A DNA stretch of 64,000 bases from Clostridia bacterium. Its GTDB lineage: Bacteria > Bacillota > Clostridia > RGIG6154. Location: assembly GCA_017410375.1 (NCBI GenBank), contig JAFQQW010000061.1, positions 1 through 64,000 of the forward strand. The letters run 5' to 3'. Below, in pieces: positions 26,896 to 35,563 of this stretch. The position numbers and the translations under genes are program-made. How positions within the stretch are numbered: the first letter of the stretch is position 1; the number at the start of each line of letters is the position of its first letter. Below the pieces are notes generated by a model. The model searched no databases, was not told where the DNA came from, and was given only the letters and a program-made list of their open reading frames with translations.

Positions 26896-27732
26896 CTATT
26901 GTTTTTTTCTGAGCAATATTTGAATTAATTTTGGTATAATTCTAAAAAGCAACATTATTACAAACAAAGGCAAAGTTATAGTACTTATTAACATAAAAAT
27001 ATCATCAATATAATACTCAAATATTACGTGTAGCAGTAATATTGCATTATATATACCAATCACAGATAATACTACATAATACAAAATATTAGTTATGTAT
27101 TTTCTTCGCTCTTTTTTGTTCTTAGGCAAATTTAGTGCACATATTCTAATTAAAGGATATAACGACCAAAGAATAACAAAATTACCCAAGACTCTAGTTA
27201 ATGGAAGTACCGATAATATTGCCGATCCAACTGAAATGTATGTAAACATTGACATATATCTTTGCTTTCTTTGTTCTGATAAATAATCAGGCATAATATG
27301 TAATTCAATTTCAGTTAAAATCTCTTCTGGTATATTATTTTCAATTTGCTCAATTTTCTCATATTCGCTTTTTGTATTTTTGTATTTAGTAAAACTTTCA
27401 ATTAAATATTTTTCATCTTCTTTCAATCTATCGAATAATACAGTTCTTCGAGCTTCAAAGGGTATATCCTCTTTAATAATCTTATTTAATCCCATTACTT
27501 TTTGTTGCATTTCATTTTTTTCTTTATGTAACTGTTCTAATTGCTCTTTTGTTAAATCTCTATCAATATTGTTAGCAGCAATTCTAAAAAGATATTCATA
27601 ATTTTTTAATTCTTTTTTAGACTTTTTTGATTCCAACCATCCTCCAATACCAACAATGGTTCCTATTAATGTTGCAACACTTAATATAATGTTGTTTTGT
27701 ATTAAATCTAAAATATATTTTACTATATCCAT
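26896..27732 (-). CDS. Membrane protein with central coiled coil, unknown function
   Basis: 278 aa. An N-terminal membrane segment (~13-32, ILSVATLIGTIVGIGGW) is followed by a long charged, probably coiled-coil region (~35-150) and then about four hydrophobic segments from ~165 on (TYISVGSAILSVLPLTRVLG; NFVILWSLYPL; YYVVLSVIGIYNAILLL; ISTITLPLFVIMLLF). AAGGAGAA lies 5-6 nt before the ATG. I do not recognise a family. It is AT-rich like the rest of the island and is the last gene of the minus-strand run that starts with the TIR gene. A role in defence is only guilt by association. Confidence 0.7.
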   Translation of the reverse strand: MDIVKYILDLIQNNIILSVATLIGTIVGIGGWLESKKSKKELKNYEYLFRIAANNIDRDLTKEQLEQLHKEKNEMQQKVMGLNKIIKEDIPFEARRTVLFDRLKEDEKYLIESFTKYKNTKSEYEKIEQIENNIPEEILTEIELHIMPDYLSEQRKQRYMSMFTYISVGSAILSVLPLTRVLGNFVILWSLYPLIRICALNLPKNKKERRKYITNILYYVVLSVIGIYNAILLLHVIFEYYIDDIFMLISTITLPLFVIMLLFRIIPKLIQILLRKKQ

Positions 27733-27770
27733 AGAAATTCTCCTTATCTGTCGTATATATTTTCAAAAAT

Positions 27771-28086
27771 CTACTCAGGATCCATTGGAAAATGTATTAT
27801 AGGGTTTGCTATACAATTTTTAGTTGTTTCAAGTAATTTTATTAGATTTTCATTGTTTTTTCGTTTATGAAGTTTATGCGAAGAATTGATATATCCAACA
27901 ATGATTTCTTTTTGCTTGACCGAGAAAACAGTTATTGTATTATACTTATACTTCCATTGACTATCACCATAATCATATTTTTATCAAATGCACTTAAATC
28001 TGTAACAAAAAATATTCATATCCTTCATTTATGATATAATTAGGCGACAGGAAAGATGTGCCAATTTTACATGCAAATATTAAGCA
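27771..28086 (-). pseudogene. Decayed gene with frameshifts
   Basis: No intact frame is present, but protein-like pieces lie in three frames in order: KIGTSFLSPNYIINEGYEY, FVTDLSAFDKNMI and then DYGDSQWKYKYNTITVF... ending in HFPMDPE before a stop at 27771. No start codon with an RBS is visible. This looks like a small gene broken by at least two indels. The family is unknown. It lies between the 26896 gene and the 28091 gene on the same strand. Confidence 0.5.
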
Positions 28087-28090
28087 TTAA

Positions 28091-28588
28091 TTACTTCATT
28101 ATCTCTCTTTCGCACCTAGCCATGCACTCTTTCATAGATAGTATTGTTTCTTCATACTTAATATAGAATTTCGCTTCGCCTTCTTTTGAAATCAAGTTGT
28201 TATTATTTTTTCTACATTCAAACAAGATATCAATTATGGATTGTATATTGTCTATACATTTATCAAATCCTATATCTTTCCTTACAATAGTTGATGGATG
28301 TGTATCTGAATAAACAATTAAATCATGAAATTTAGCAACAGCTGGATTCCATAACTGCTCAAATGAATAATCCTTTCCAGATCGTTCCTTATTAAGTGAT
28401 TGAAAACCCAAAAACATATGATAGCATTCTTGTAGTCTTGATAAAAAATCTTTTAAAACATCCTGTTTATATGTATTAGTTCTTTCATTATTTTTTAATT
28501 TCGCCAAATACATTTGTTGAAATACAAACAATATAATACCGTTACAAGTAATAGGTATGGCAAGTAAGAGCCAATCTTTAATTTCCAT
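28091..28588 (-). CDS. Membrane-anchored protein, unknown function
   Basis: 165 aa from the ATG at 28588 (MEIKDWLLLAIPITC), chosen because GAGG lies 5 nt upstream. The longer frame from 28645 has no RBS and would overlap the gene before it. One N-terminal membrane segment (~5-27) is followed by a charged helical region (LKNNERTNTYKQDVLKDFLSRLQE) and a soluble helical domain. It is similar in layout to phage-defence or accessory membrane proteins of unknown function, but I recognise no family. It lies in a run with the TIR gene and two other membrane genes. Confidence 0.7.
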   Translation of the reverse strand: MEIKDWLLLAIPITCNGIILFVFQQMYLAKLKNNERTNTYKQDVLKDFLSRLQECYHMFLGFQSLNKERSGKDYSFEQLWNPAVAKFHDLIVYSDTHPSTIVRKDIGFDKCIDNIQSIIDILFECRKNNNNLISKEGEAKFYIKYEETILSMKECMARCEREIMK

Positions 28589-28637
28589 AAGCACCTCATA
28601 CAAATCCATTTCGATACAAAATTTACATTTGTTCTTT

Positions 28638-29129
28638 TTATGCATTTTTTGTTTTTCTAATAATTTCTTCCTTTTTATTTTGTAGTAGCGACAACGTATT
28701 ATCTATATATATTCTAAAATCTTTGGGGAAGTTAAAACAATAGTAATACTCGTAATAGTTCGGAACATCATTTCTTTTCTGATTATCTAATAATTCCCAC
28801 CCAAGTGCATAATCTAAATATCTATGAAAACATTCTGGCATTTCTGAATTATAGATTAAATGGTGTTTATTACGAATAATTTCAATTATTTTTTTATCAA
28901 TTGGAATTTTATATGTATTCACATAATGAATCCATATCTTTTGTTCATCATCCGTTAAATCACTTATGCGGGTTTGATTTTCCAAGAAAACTTTTCTTCT
29001 TCCAAACATTTCAAGTATCCGTTCAAACAATAATCTTTTCTCGCGCAATAGCATTGATATCGGACCATAAAATTGAGAAATTTGTTCTTCAACAAAATCT
29101 TTCTCCCATTTCATTTTTTGTAAATTCAA
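28638..29129 (-). CDS. Helical protein with QISQFYGPISMLL motif, unknown
   Basis: 163 aa from a TTG at 29129 that overlaps the TGA of the small upstream frame; an ATG five codons later is an alternative. The segment KWEKDFVEEQISQFYGPISMLLREKRLLFERI is like a widespread group of small bacterial proteins in which a membrane segment is followed by a xQLSxFYGPIYxLL region (family from memory). Here the membrane segment is in the separate frame 29126-29260, so the gene may be split by an indel or translated by coupling. The function is unknown. It lies in the TIR gene run. Confidence 0.65.
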   Translation of the reverse strand: MNLQKMKWEKDFVEEQISQFYGPISMLLREKRLLFERILEMFGRRKVFLENQTRISDLTDDEQKIWIHYVNTYKIPIDKKIIEIIRNKHHLIYNSEMPECFHRYLDYALGWELLDNQKRNDVPNYYEYYYCFNFPKDFRIYIDNTLSLLQNKKEEIIRKTKNA

Positions 29130-29260
29130 ATTCTCCCTATTTTTTGTTTTTCTATTTTAATGTTTTGATAATATGGAATTATCCACCCAAACACAATTAA
29201 AATTAGACTAATAAATGTTAATAACAATTCTATTACACTTACACTTTGTTCAAAAGACAT
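29126..29260 (-). CDS. 44-aa membrane peptide or N-terminal part of the next gene
   Basis: ATG at 29260 with a near-ideal GGAGG site 6 nt upstream. It encodes 44 aa: MSFEQSVSVIELLL, then a membrane segment (FISLILIVFGWIIPYY) and a basic end. Its TGA overlaps the TTG start of the 28638-29129 frame. In a -1 frame the reading would pass from the A-rich stretch (~29137-29155) directly into the next protein, which suggests either a one-base indel in a longer gene or tight translational coupling. It is 62 nt after the TIR gene stop. Confidence 0.6.
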   Translation of the reverse strand: MSFEQSVSVIELLLTFISLILIVFGWIIPYYQNIKIEKQKIGRI

Positions 29261-29322
29261 AACTACCTCCATATACAGTAAATACAACACTCAAATTATC
29301 TAAAATAGTATCCACTATAAAA

Positions 29323-30465
29323 TCACTCCATACATGGAGACCAATATGTATCCGTCTTCCAATTCGTTATTCTACAAAAATCAAATTGATCATAATTATC
29401 AATTTGGGATTTGGGAACATCAATAATTATTCTTTTATTCTCCAATCCATATAGTTTATGTTCTCTAAGAACAGGATACTTCACACTAATAAGAACATCA
29501 TTGTTATTTTCATCAGTAATAATAGCGCGTAAATCTTTGCATACAACAACACTTTTACTTGTATTTATAAATCTAAAAATACAATGTATGCTCTCTTCTA
29601 AATCTAATATATCCTCTACCTCAACCCTTTGTACATTGTTTTTTTGGCTTTTTGAAAGAGCTGAAACTGCATCCAAATACTCGTCTCGTATTCGTTCCCA
29701 AATATTATTATCCAACTCGTTTAATTCAAATTCCTCTATTATTTGATCTTTAAAATCATTTAAACGTTCTTTATCATTCATTTTAAACCATATTTTTGAT
29801 GGATCAATAGCCCCTTTTATATCCTGATATCCAAAATTAGGCAACAAGATTGCAGTATGTTGCTTTGCCTTTATCCAAGTTGCTCCCATTTCATTTAAAC
29901 ATGCAGGACTTTTATAATAATTATCCGACAAAAACATAATTACATGAGTGTCGTTTTCAATTTCTTTTTTTAAATATTCATATATAGATTGCCCATTCGG
30001 TATATAATATCCTGATACTGAACTACAAAATATTCCCCCTCTGCCAGCAAACCCTATTCGCTCTAATAGTTTAATAAAAGCATTAATATACTCAATATCT
30101 TTGGATGAATGGCTAATGAAAATCTTTTTTGTTTCGCAAGTACATATATCTGTTGATACCGGAACACAATTTGCATATTCGTCTAATAAAGCTTTTAAAT
30201 ATGACATCATACGATCATAAGCAGCTGTACCATAATCATTATTTCTACCATCAAATGTTTTTATAATTTCATCATATAATGGATGATTCTTTAGCTGATT
30301 CTCTGTGAGAATCTTGATTTTGTTCATCCACAGATTATACTTATCCCCAGCAATATAAGGCAATAAAAACAACCCATCTTCTTGCTTTACATCATGGTAT
30401 TCTTCGCACTTAACTCTTATCCCCTCTTCTATCAATGAATTAATCTTATTATACAATAAAAACAT
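29323..30465 (-). CDS. TIR-domain protein, candidate defence effector
   Basis: 380 aa from the ATG at 30465. This start is chosen because a consensus promoter (30488-30516) overlaps the longer upstream frame, and AGGATGGGAG lies just before the ATG. Residues 1-110 are helical and unassigned. Residues ~113-255 are a TIR domain: KKIFISHSSKD at 113-123, and the conserved acidic residue of NADase TIRs fits E182 in CLNEMGATW. The C-terminal part (~265-380) is beta-rich and unassigned. Bacterial TIR proteins of this type often deplete NAD or make signal nucleotides during phage infection. That this one does so is inference. It is first in a run of minus-strand island genes. Confidence 0.85.
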   Translation of the reverse strand: MFLLYNKINSLIEEGIRVKCEEYHDVKQEDGLFLLPYIAGDKYNLWMNKIKILTENQLKNHPLYDEIIKTFDGRNNDYGTAAYDRMMSYLKALLDEYANCVPVSTDICTCETKKIFISHSSKDIEYINAFIKLLERIGFAGRGGIFCSSVSGYYIPNGQSIYEYLKKEIENDTHVIMFLSDNYYKSPACLNEMGATWIKAKQHTAILLPNFGYQDIKGAIDPSKIWFKMNDKERLNDFKDQIIEEFELNELDNNIWERIRDEYLDAVSALSKSQKNNVQRVEVEDILDLEESIHCIFRFINTSKSVVVCKDLRAIITDENNNDVLISVKYPVLREHKLYGLENKRIIIDVPKSQIDNYDQFDFCRITNWKTDTYWSPCME

Positions 30466-30487
30466 CTCCCATCCTATTTCTTTATTT

Positions 30488-30516
30488 ATTATACCATAAT
30501 TCGCCAAATATTGCAA
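30488..30516 (-). promoter_or_regulatory. Promoter of the TIR gene run
   Basis: On the minus strand: TTGCAA (30511-30516), 17-bp spacer, TATAAT (30488-30493). It decides the TIR start at 30465. Confidence 0.75.
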
Positions 30517-30570
30517 TTGGCAATAGGGAGAAATATATAGGCTGAATTTTAGCATCCTGCAACATAGTGA

Positions 30571-32124
30571 TTAAATTGATTTTGTTATTTCGATTCCGTC
30601 TACATATTTGATTTTAATTTTATTCTGTGAAATTATCAGAACCGATTCAACCGTATTCCTTACAACTGCGTCAAAATATTCAAGCATATTCACTTCATTC
30701 TCATTTATAAAATCTTCAATGTCATTCATTTCACATTTGGTGCACTCAATAAGTTTTGAATTTAGTATTTCAAATTCATTCTCATACTCCTTAATTTTAT
30801 CAAGATACACTTGGTTATCATCTGCTTCATTCACAATTTGATTTAACACTCGAATTTCCTCTTCAAGTTTCTTGACTTTTGATTTTATTGTATATTCATT
30901 CTGCTCATCATTCTTATGAATTACAGTCCCGATTTCATTCTTAACCATTTCGGTTATATTTGAAACATCAAGGGATGCCTGAGATAAGCCTGACAGAATT
31001 GCTTGTTTTAATTTATCTTCAGGAAGTGACGGAGAATTCTTACAATTTTTGATTCCATTTTCAAGCCTCTCTGAGCATCTCCACACAATTCTCTTCTTAC
31101 CATTTCGTGCCCAAGTTACTCTCCTATACCTCGCACCACATTCTGCGCAAAATACAATTCCGGTTAAAGCATAATTAGCGGAAAATGAAATGGACTTGTC
31201 TCCTGTATAGTTTCTTCTTCGTTTTATTTCATCCTGAACCATATCAAAAATTTCTCTAGATACTATTCCCTCATGACTATTTTCAACATAGTACTGTGCA
31301 ACCTCACCTTTATTTCTTGCAACAGTTTTAGTTAGGTAATCAACCGTGTATGTCTTCTGTAACAACGCATCACCTTTATACTTTTCGTTCTTGAGAATTC
31401 CACTTACCGAATTTGAACTCCATCTCTTATTGCCTTTTGGAGATTCTATCTCATTTTCTTCAAGCCATTCGATTATGTCCTTTATAGAATTTCCCTCAAG
31501 ATACAAATAGAATATTTTACGAACTATTGCAGCTTCTTCCGGAACAATTTCAGGTTGTCCATTTTGTCCTCTTTTGTAAGCATACAATGAAAATGGAAAC
31601 GGAAATTTACCTTCCTTGTATCCCATTCTCTTTCCTCTTGTTATATTCATGCTAAGCGATTCACTTTCTGCCTGAGCAAAGGCACTGAACCAGGATAGAA
31701 AAATTTCACTTGATGGATCAAGAGTGTTTATTCTCTCTTTATCAAATCTGATTCCTATATTCTTTAATTTTAATTTCCTTATGTACCCCAAACAGTCAAG
31801 CTGATTCCGTGCAAATCTCGAAATTGATTTTGTTAGAATCAAATCAATTTTACCTTTTTCACACATTTCAATCATTCTCATGAATTCTGTTCTCTTCGTG
31901 TCATTTAAACCACTTACACCGAAATCGACAAAAACATCTACAAGAGTCCAGTTAGGATTCCTTTCAATTTCATTCTTATAATGCATTGTCTGAGTTTCAA
32001 GACTATTTTCCTGTTCTTCCTTTTCTGTGCTTACTCTGCAGTATGCTGCGACATTAAGTCTTGCTTTATCGTCTTTGATTTTAGGAAATATGGTGGCAGG
32101 TATTTCAATTACTTTCTTCATCAC
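30571..32124 (-). CDS. Large serine recombinase
   Basis: 517 aa. N-terminal resolvase domain (1-160) with the catalytic Ser at 32 in YCRVST and the motif SISRFARNQLD. A recombinase domain follows at about 180-290 (KIFYLYLEGNSIKDIIEWLEE), then a zinc ribbon around 330-380 (CAECGARYRR...WRC...NCKNSP) and a C-terminal coiled coil at ~400-480. It is full length for integrases of the large serine family, which insert or excise mobile elements at att sites. It overlaps the KilA-N gene by 20 bp, which indicates translation as a unit. No att site was identified. It is probably the remnant integration module of the island. Confidence 0.95.
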   Translation of the reverse strand: MMKKVIEIPATIFPKIKDDKARLNVAAYCRVSTEKEEQENSLETQTMHYKNEIERNPNWTLVDVFVDFGVSGLNDTKRTEFMRMIEMCEKGKIDLILTKSISRFARNQLDCLGYIRKLKLKNIGIRFDKERINTLDPSSEIFLSWFSAFAQAESESLSMNITRGKRMGYKEGKFPFPFSLYAYKRGQNGQPEIVPEEAAIVRKIFYLYLEGNSIKDIIEWLEENEIESPKGNKRWSSNSVSGILKNEKYKGDALLQKTYTVDYLTKTVARNKGEVAQYYVENSHEGIVSREIFDMVQDEIKRRRNYTGDKSISFSANYALTGIVFCAECGARYRRVTWARNGKKRIVWRCSERLENGIKNCKNSPSLPEDKLKQAILSGLSQASLDVSNITEMVKNEIGTVIHKNDEQNEYTIKSKVKKLEEEIRVLNQIVNEADDNQVYLDKIKEYENEFEILNSKLIECTKCEMNDIEDFINENEVNMLEYFDAVVRNTVESVLIISQNKIKIKYVDGIEITKSI

Positions 32125-32683
32125 TAATAACCTCCATATATTTCTCTATTATTTTCAGCATCATTTCAGCAGAAATCCAACACATGAAATGCATTGCAAT
32201 TTCTTTGTGTGCATAGGTGCCACCGCCCCTGCCTTGCCTTGATACAATACCAATAGCTTTAGTTCTGTCAATCCATATCTTGGGTGTAAGAGTCATTCTT
32301 TTACTCAGAATTAAATCAACAAATTTCTCGTTGTGTTTTTTCTCCCAAAGTGCAAGAAACTTAACTGTATTTTCATCCCTTAACCAATTGTGAATTGTAT
32401 ATCCGGCTTGAATGTTACTACAACCTTTTGCCAATTCTGTCAATGAAATGTACCCGGGATTTTGCTTCGCCATTGTTTGTTTAGGTTCTCGTTTCTTTTT
32501 GTTAAATTCTACTCTTGGATTTTTCATTCTGCCGTATTTCCAGAGTTCGCATTCATCATACAAATTTTCCAACACTTCGTTGTATACTTCAATGCTAATC
32601 TTTCCTGAATTTAATAATGGTTTTAAATATTGTTCATTTGCAATAACATACTGTAGTTGATTTTGAATTGCTGATTTGCTCAT
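32105..32683 (-). CDS. KilA-N domain protein
   Basis: 192 aa. Residues ~65-185 match the KilA-N pattern: YISLTELAKG, a central GYTIHNWLRDENTVKFLALWE, and the ending IAMHFMCWISAEMMLKIIEKYMEVI. KilA-N domains are DNA-binding modules of phage and mobile-element proteins; the roles vary. The N-terminal ~50 residues are unrecognised. AAAGGAG lies 8 nt before the ATG. It overlaps the downstream recombinase gene by 20 bp, and the small recombinase-domain gene is just upstream. It may regulate the recombinase. Confidence 0.85.
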   Translation of the reverse strand: MSKSAIQNQLQYVIANEQYLKPLLNSGKISIEVYNEVLENLYDECELWKYGRMKNPRVEFNKKKREPKQTMAKQNPGYISLTELAKGCSNIQAGYTIHNWLRDENTVKFLALWEKKHNEKFVDLILSKRMTLTPKIWIDRTKAIGIVSRQGRGGGTYAHKEIAMHFMCWISAEMMLKIIEKYMEVISDEESN

Positions 32684-32743
32684 ATATAATTACTCCTTTC
32701 TTATTTATGGAATAATTATATACCAAATCTGCAATTCTACATA

Positions 32744-33154
32744 TCACCATCTTCTTCTGTCGTTTCTTGCCCTAAACATTTTTTCTTTAATCGCAGTACG
32801 ATAATCTTCATCTGATACTATGTAGCAATTATTCACATTATCTATAGTTTTACTAATTGTAACAACAGACCATTCTTCCTTACCAGTAGGAGAATTGATT
32901 CCCATTCTGATTAATTCTGCCTGAATTTGCAATAAACTCAAGCCCTGAATGCACATCTTATACATCCACCTAATTATTTCAGCTTCATCTTCTTTGATGT
33001 ATACCATGCCTTTGTCATCTCTTACAAACCCGTAAGAAATTCTACCGAATGTTCTTGATTCATATAAACCTAATTTTGTCATTTTGCTTTCCTCCATTTC
33101 ATTTGATAAATTGTCCATCATTTCATTGCTATTTTCAAACATATTTCTCATCAT
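32744..33154 (-). CDS. Small protein with a recombinase-like domain
   Basis: 136 aa. Residues ~35-115 (RISYGFVRDDKGMVYIKEDEAEIIRWMYKMC, then GLSLLQIQAELIRMGINSPTG) resemble the recombinase (PF07508) domain of large serine recombinases, but there is no catalytic resolvase domain. Stand-alone versions are found beside serine recombinases in Clostridia and may act as accessory factors. Alternatively it is a remnant of a second recombinase. AAAGGAG stands 6-7 nt before the ATG, so it is probably expressed. It is first or second in the cassette. Confidence 0.7.
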   Translation of the reverse strand: MMRNMFENSNEMMDNLSNEMEESKMTKLGLYESRTFGRISYGFVRDDKGMVYIKEDEAEIIRWMYKMCIQGLSLLQIQAELIRMGINSPTGKEEWSVVTISKTIDNVNNCYIVSDEDYRTAIKEKMFRARNDRRRW

Positions 33155-33265
33155 CTTATCTCCTTTCTACAAACAAAAAAACACATCTTGATTTCACTCA
33201 AAATGTGTTTTGTAATTCTATATTAATTTTTAAATGTTAAGCATACTCATATTTAAACACTTTTT

Positions 33266-33361
33266 TCAACCTTCATAATCACCATTGTCCTTGTGCAATT
33301 CCTCCATTCCTGCCCCTTCGTTTTGTTCAATTTCACTCAATTTCATTCTAAACCTATTCAT
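33266..33361 (-). CDS. Possible 31-aa peptide at the start of the recombinase cassette
   Basis: A short frame, MNRFRMKLSEIEQ to NGDYEG, begins ~28 nt downstream of the cassette -10 box. Codon use is protein-like, but there is no convincing RBS. It could be a small regulatory peptide or chance. No family is recognised. Confidence 0.3.
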   Translation of the reverse strand: MNRFRMKLSEIEQNEGAGMEELHKDNGDYEG

Positions 33362-33368
33362 TCATAGG

Positions 33369-33417
33369 TTAATTAACTATGTTAATTAATTATACCACAT
33401 TTAAATCAAAATTACAA
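33369..33417 (-). promoter_or_regulatory. Promoter and palindromic operator of the recombinase cassette
   Basis: On the minus strand: TTGTAA (33412-33417), 17-bp spacer, TATAAT (33389-33394). A perfect palindrome, TTAATTAAC-TAT-GTTAATTAA (33369-33389), covers the expected transcription start. It probably binds a repressor; the KilA-N protein is a candidate. Confidence 0.7.
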
Positions 33418-33558
33418 CCGTCAAAACAAAAAAAGATTCTCCCTTCCTTCAAATTTCTTCGAAATTCATCTTACTTCGACGTGTCCTACAGAGACACACC
33501 GCAATAAAAGTAGGAACTTTTTACTTTGTGGGCTTTTTTTACAAATTTTTCAAAATCA

Positions 33559-33614
33559 TTGCTTTTTACAAAAGAAACTGGTATAATTTAGTATATGTAT
33601 AATGCATGAGGAGG
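33559..33614 (+). promoter_or_regulatory. Promoter and RBS of the GH127 gene
   Basis: TTGCTT (33559-33564), 17-bp spacer, TATAAT (33582-33587) and AGGAGG (33609-33614). The RBS lies 9 nt before the ATG at 33624, which sets the start. The stretch 33418-33558 holds no gene. Confidence 0.75.
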
Positions 33615-33623
33615 ATGAATGCA

Positions 33624-35507
33624 ATGAATCAGACAGTCAGAGACTATCTTAACAAACATACCCAATACAAACCGCGTTTAGATACCGATATCCTGTTCCC
33701 CTACGGCAGTGATTTTTCCTACAGCGGTATTGTAAACGATATGGCAACCTTTGTTCAGGAACGCCAGCTGAAAGATGTGAGAATGTGGCAACGTTTTGTG
33801 GACGTGTATCGCTCCGATTGCGATGGCGAATCCAGATCCTGGCGCGGTGAATTTTTCGGCAAAATGATGCGCGGTGCCTGTATTACATATCGCTACACCA
33901 AAGATAAAGAATTGTATCGTATTTTGGAAGATGTAATCAAAGATATGCTTACCGCACAGGACGAGTTGGGCAGATATTCTACCTACAGCACCGAAAATGA
34001 ATTTAACGGTTGGGATTTATGGTGCCGTAAATATGTACTTTTGGGCTTTTTACATTTCCACGAAATTTGCAAATGCGACAAATTAAAGAACGAAATTATT
34101 GAAAGCGCGAAAAAACATCTTGATTATATTATAGAACGTATCGGTCCCGAAGAAGAAGGGAAAAAACCCATTACCGAAACCTCCTGGAACTGGGGTGCGA
34201 TTAACTCGGCATCTATTTTGGAACCGACACTTCGCCTTTACAACATCACAGGCGAAAAGAAATATTTTGACTTCGGTGAGTACATTGTGAACATAGGTGC
34301 TTGCAGAGACGGTGACATTTTCACCATGGCATACGAAAACAAAATAGCGCCGTTTCAGTATCCGGTTGTCAAGGCATACGAAATGATGTCCTGCTTCGAG
34401 GGCCTGATTGAATACTACAGAATCACCAAAATTGAAAAATGGAAGCAGGCAGCAATCAACTTTGCCAATGCGGTTATCGAAACCGATATCACGCTCCCCG
34501 GCAGCTGCGGCTGTACCCATGAGCTGTTTGACAACTCTGCGCTGATGCAGACTTTAACGGGCGTGCGTGGCAGAATGCAGGAAACCTGTGTAACCGTAAC
34601 CTGGATGAAATTCCTTACCCACATTCTTTGCCTTACAGGCGACCCGAAATATGCAGAAGAAATTGAAAAATCCGCATTTAATGCCCTTTATGGTGCAGTA
34701 AACACTGCAGACAGCCCGAAAAACGGCGGTCTGACCTTTGACAGCTATAGCCCGCTCTTAAAATTCTACAGAGGCAATGCCATCGGTGGTCTGATGTCTT
34801 TGTGGACTGCAATTTACGGTTGCTGTAATGCCATCGGTGCGGCAGGCACAGGCTTTGTTCCGCAGTTTACCCTGTTCCAGGATAAAGACGGTGTGGTATT
34901 TAACACCTATGCCCCCGGCGAAATTTACACCGTAACCCCGTCCGATAACCCCCTTTATATGGATGTGGAAACCGAATATCCCAAGGGTGACAGCATTTCG
35001 GTTATCGTAACCCCTGAGCAGGCAGAAACCTTTACCGTAAAAATGCGTATCCCGTCCTTTGCAAAATCTGCAACCCTTTCGGTTGAGGGTGAAAGCTTTA
35101 CCGCCCTCCCCGGCACTTATGCGGAAATCACCAGAGCTTGGAATCCGGGCGACGAAATTCAGTTAAATCTTGAAATTGTGCCCGAAATCATCTTTGCAAA
35201 GCCCAATCCCAAGGACGAAAATGCCCAAAAGCATGTGGCAATCAAGCGTGGTGCGCTGGTTTTGGCAAGAGATACCGACATCACGCCCGATGTGGGTGAG
35301 GTGCTGGATTTTGACAAGAAAATTACTTTGCGTGAAATCCACAGTCTGGATGTGGAAAGCCAGTGTCAGTATTTGGTTTCCACCGACAAGGGCTGTGCCA
35401 CCCTTATGGTTGACTATGCTTCGGCAGGTAAAGGTGTTGAACCGCCCGAAATGGAATGCTGGTTCCCCACCGAAGAATTCAAAACCGAAAACATCGAAAT
35501 CATCTGA
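33624..35507 (+). CDS. GH127-family (DUF1680) probable beta-L-arabinofuranosidase
   Basis: 627 aa. GH127 enzymes such as HypBA1 remove beta-L-arabinofuranose. Their Zn site uses Glu338, Cys340, Cys417 and Cys418. Here ETC (E320, C322 from the chosen start) and the CC pair in YGCCNAIG (C400, C401) have almost the same spacing, and HELFD supplies the upstream Glu. The N-terminal ~430 residues form an alpha/alpha-toroid and the rest beta-sandwiches. There is no signal peptide, so it is probably cytosolic, acting on imported oligosaccharides. The upstream ATG at 33606 is rejected because the RBS lies inside that extension. It is a single gene with a strong terminator, next to the mobile island. 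Confidence 0.9.
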   Translation: MNQTVRDYLNKHTQYKPRLDTDILFPYGSDFSYSGIVNDMATFVQERQLKDVRMWQRFVDVYRSDCDGESRSWRGEFFGKMMRGACITYRYTKDKELYRILEDVIKDMLTAQDELGRYSTYSTENEFNGWDLWCRKYVLLGFLHFHEICKCDKLKNEIIESAKKHLDYIIERIGPEEEGKKPITETSWNWGAINSASILEPTLRLYNITGEKKYFDFGEYIVNIGACRDGDIFTMAYENKIAPFQYPVVKAYEMMSCFEGLIEYYRITKIEKWKQAAINFANAVIETDITLPGSCGCTHELFDNSALMQTLTGVRGRMQETCVTVTWMKFLTHILCLTGDPKYAEEIEKSAFNALYGAVNTADSPKNGGLTFDSYSPLLKFYRGNAIGGLMSLWTAIYGCCNAIGAAGTGFVPQFTLFQDKDGVVFNTYAPGEIYTVTPSDNPLYMDVETEYPKGDSISVIVTPEQAETFTVKMRIPSFAKSATLSVEGESFTALPGTYAEITRAWNPGDEIQLNLEIVPEIIFAKPNPKDENAQKHVAIKRGALVLARDTDITPDVGEVLDFDKKITLREIHSLDVESQCQYLVSTDKGCATLMVDYASAGKGVEPPEMECWFPTEEFKTENIEII

Positions 35508-35516
35508 TGAAAATTT

Positions 35517-35543
35517 TGCGAGCGCACACTGCGCTCGCTTTTT
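35517..35543 (+). terminator. Terminator of the GH127 gene
   Basis: GCGAGCG/CGCTCGC hairpin followed by TTTTTT. Confidence 0.9.
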
Positions 35544-35563
35544 TCTGTCATACAGAATAACCG

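Noticed and set aside
33266-33361. Confident excisionase gene at the start of the recombinase cassette
   Set aside because: Only 31 codons, no RBS, no helix-turn-helix visible; kept only as a low-confidence frame.
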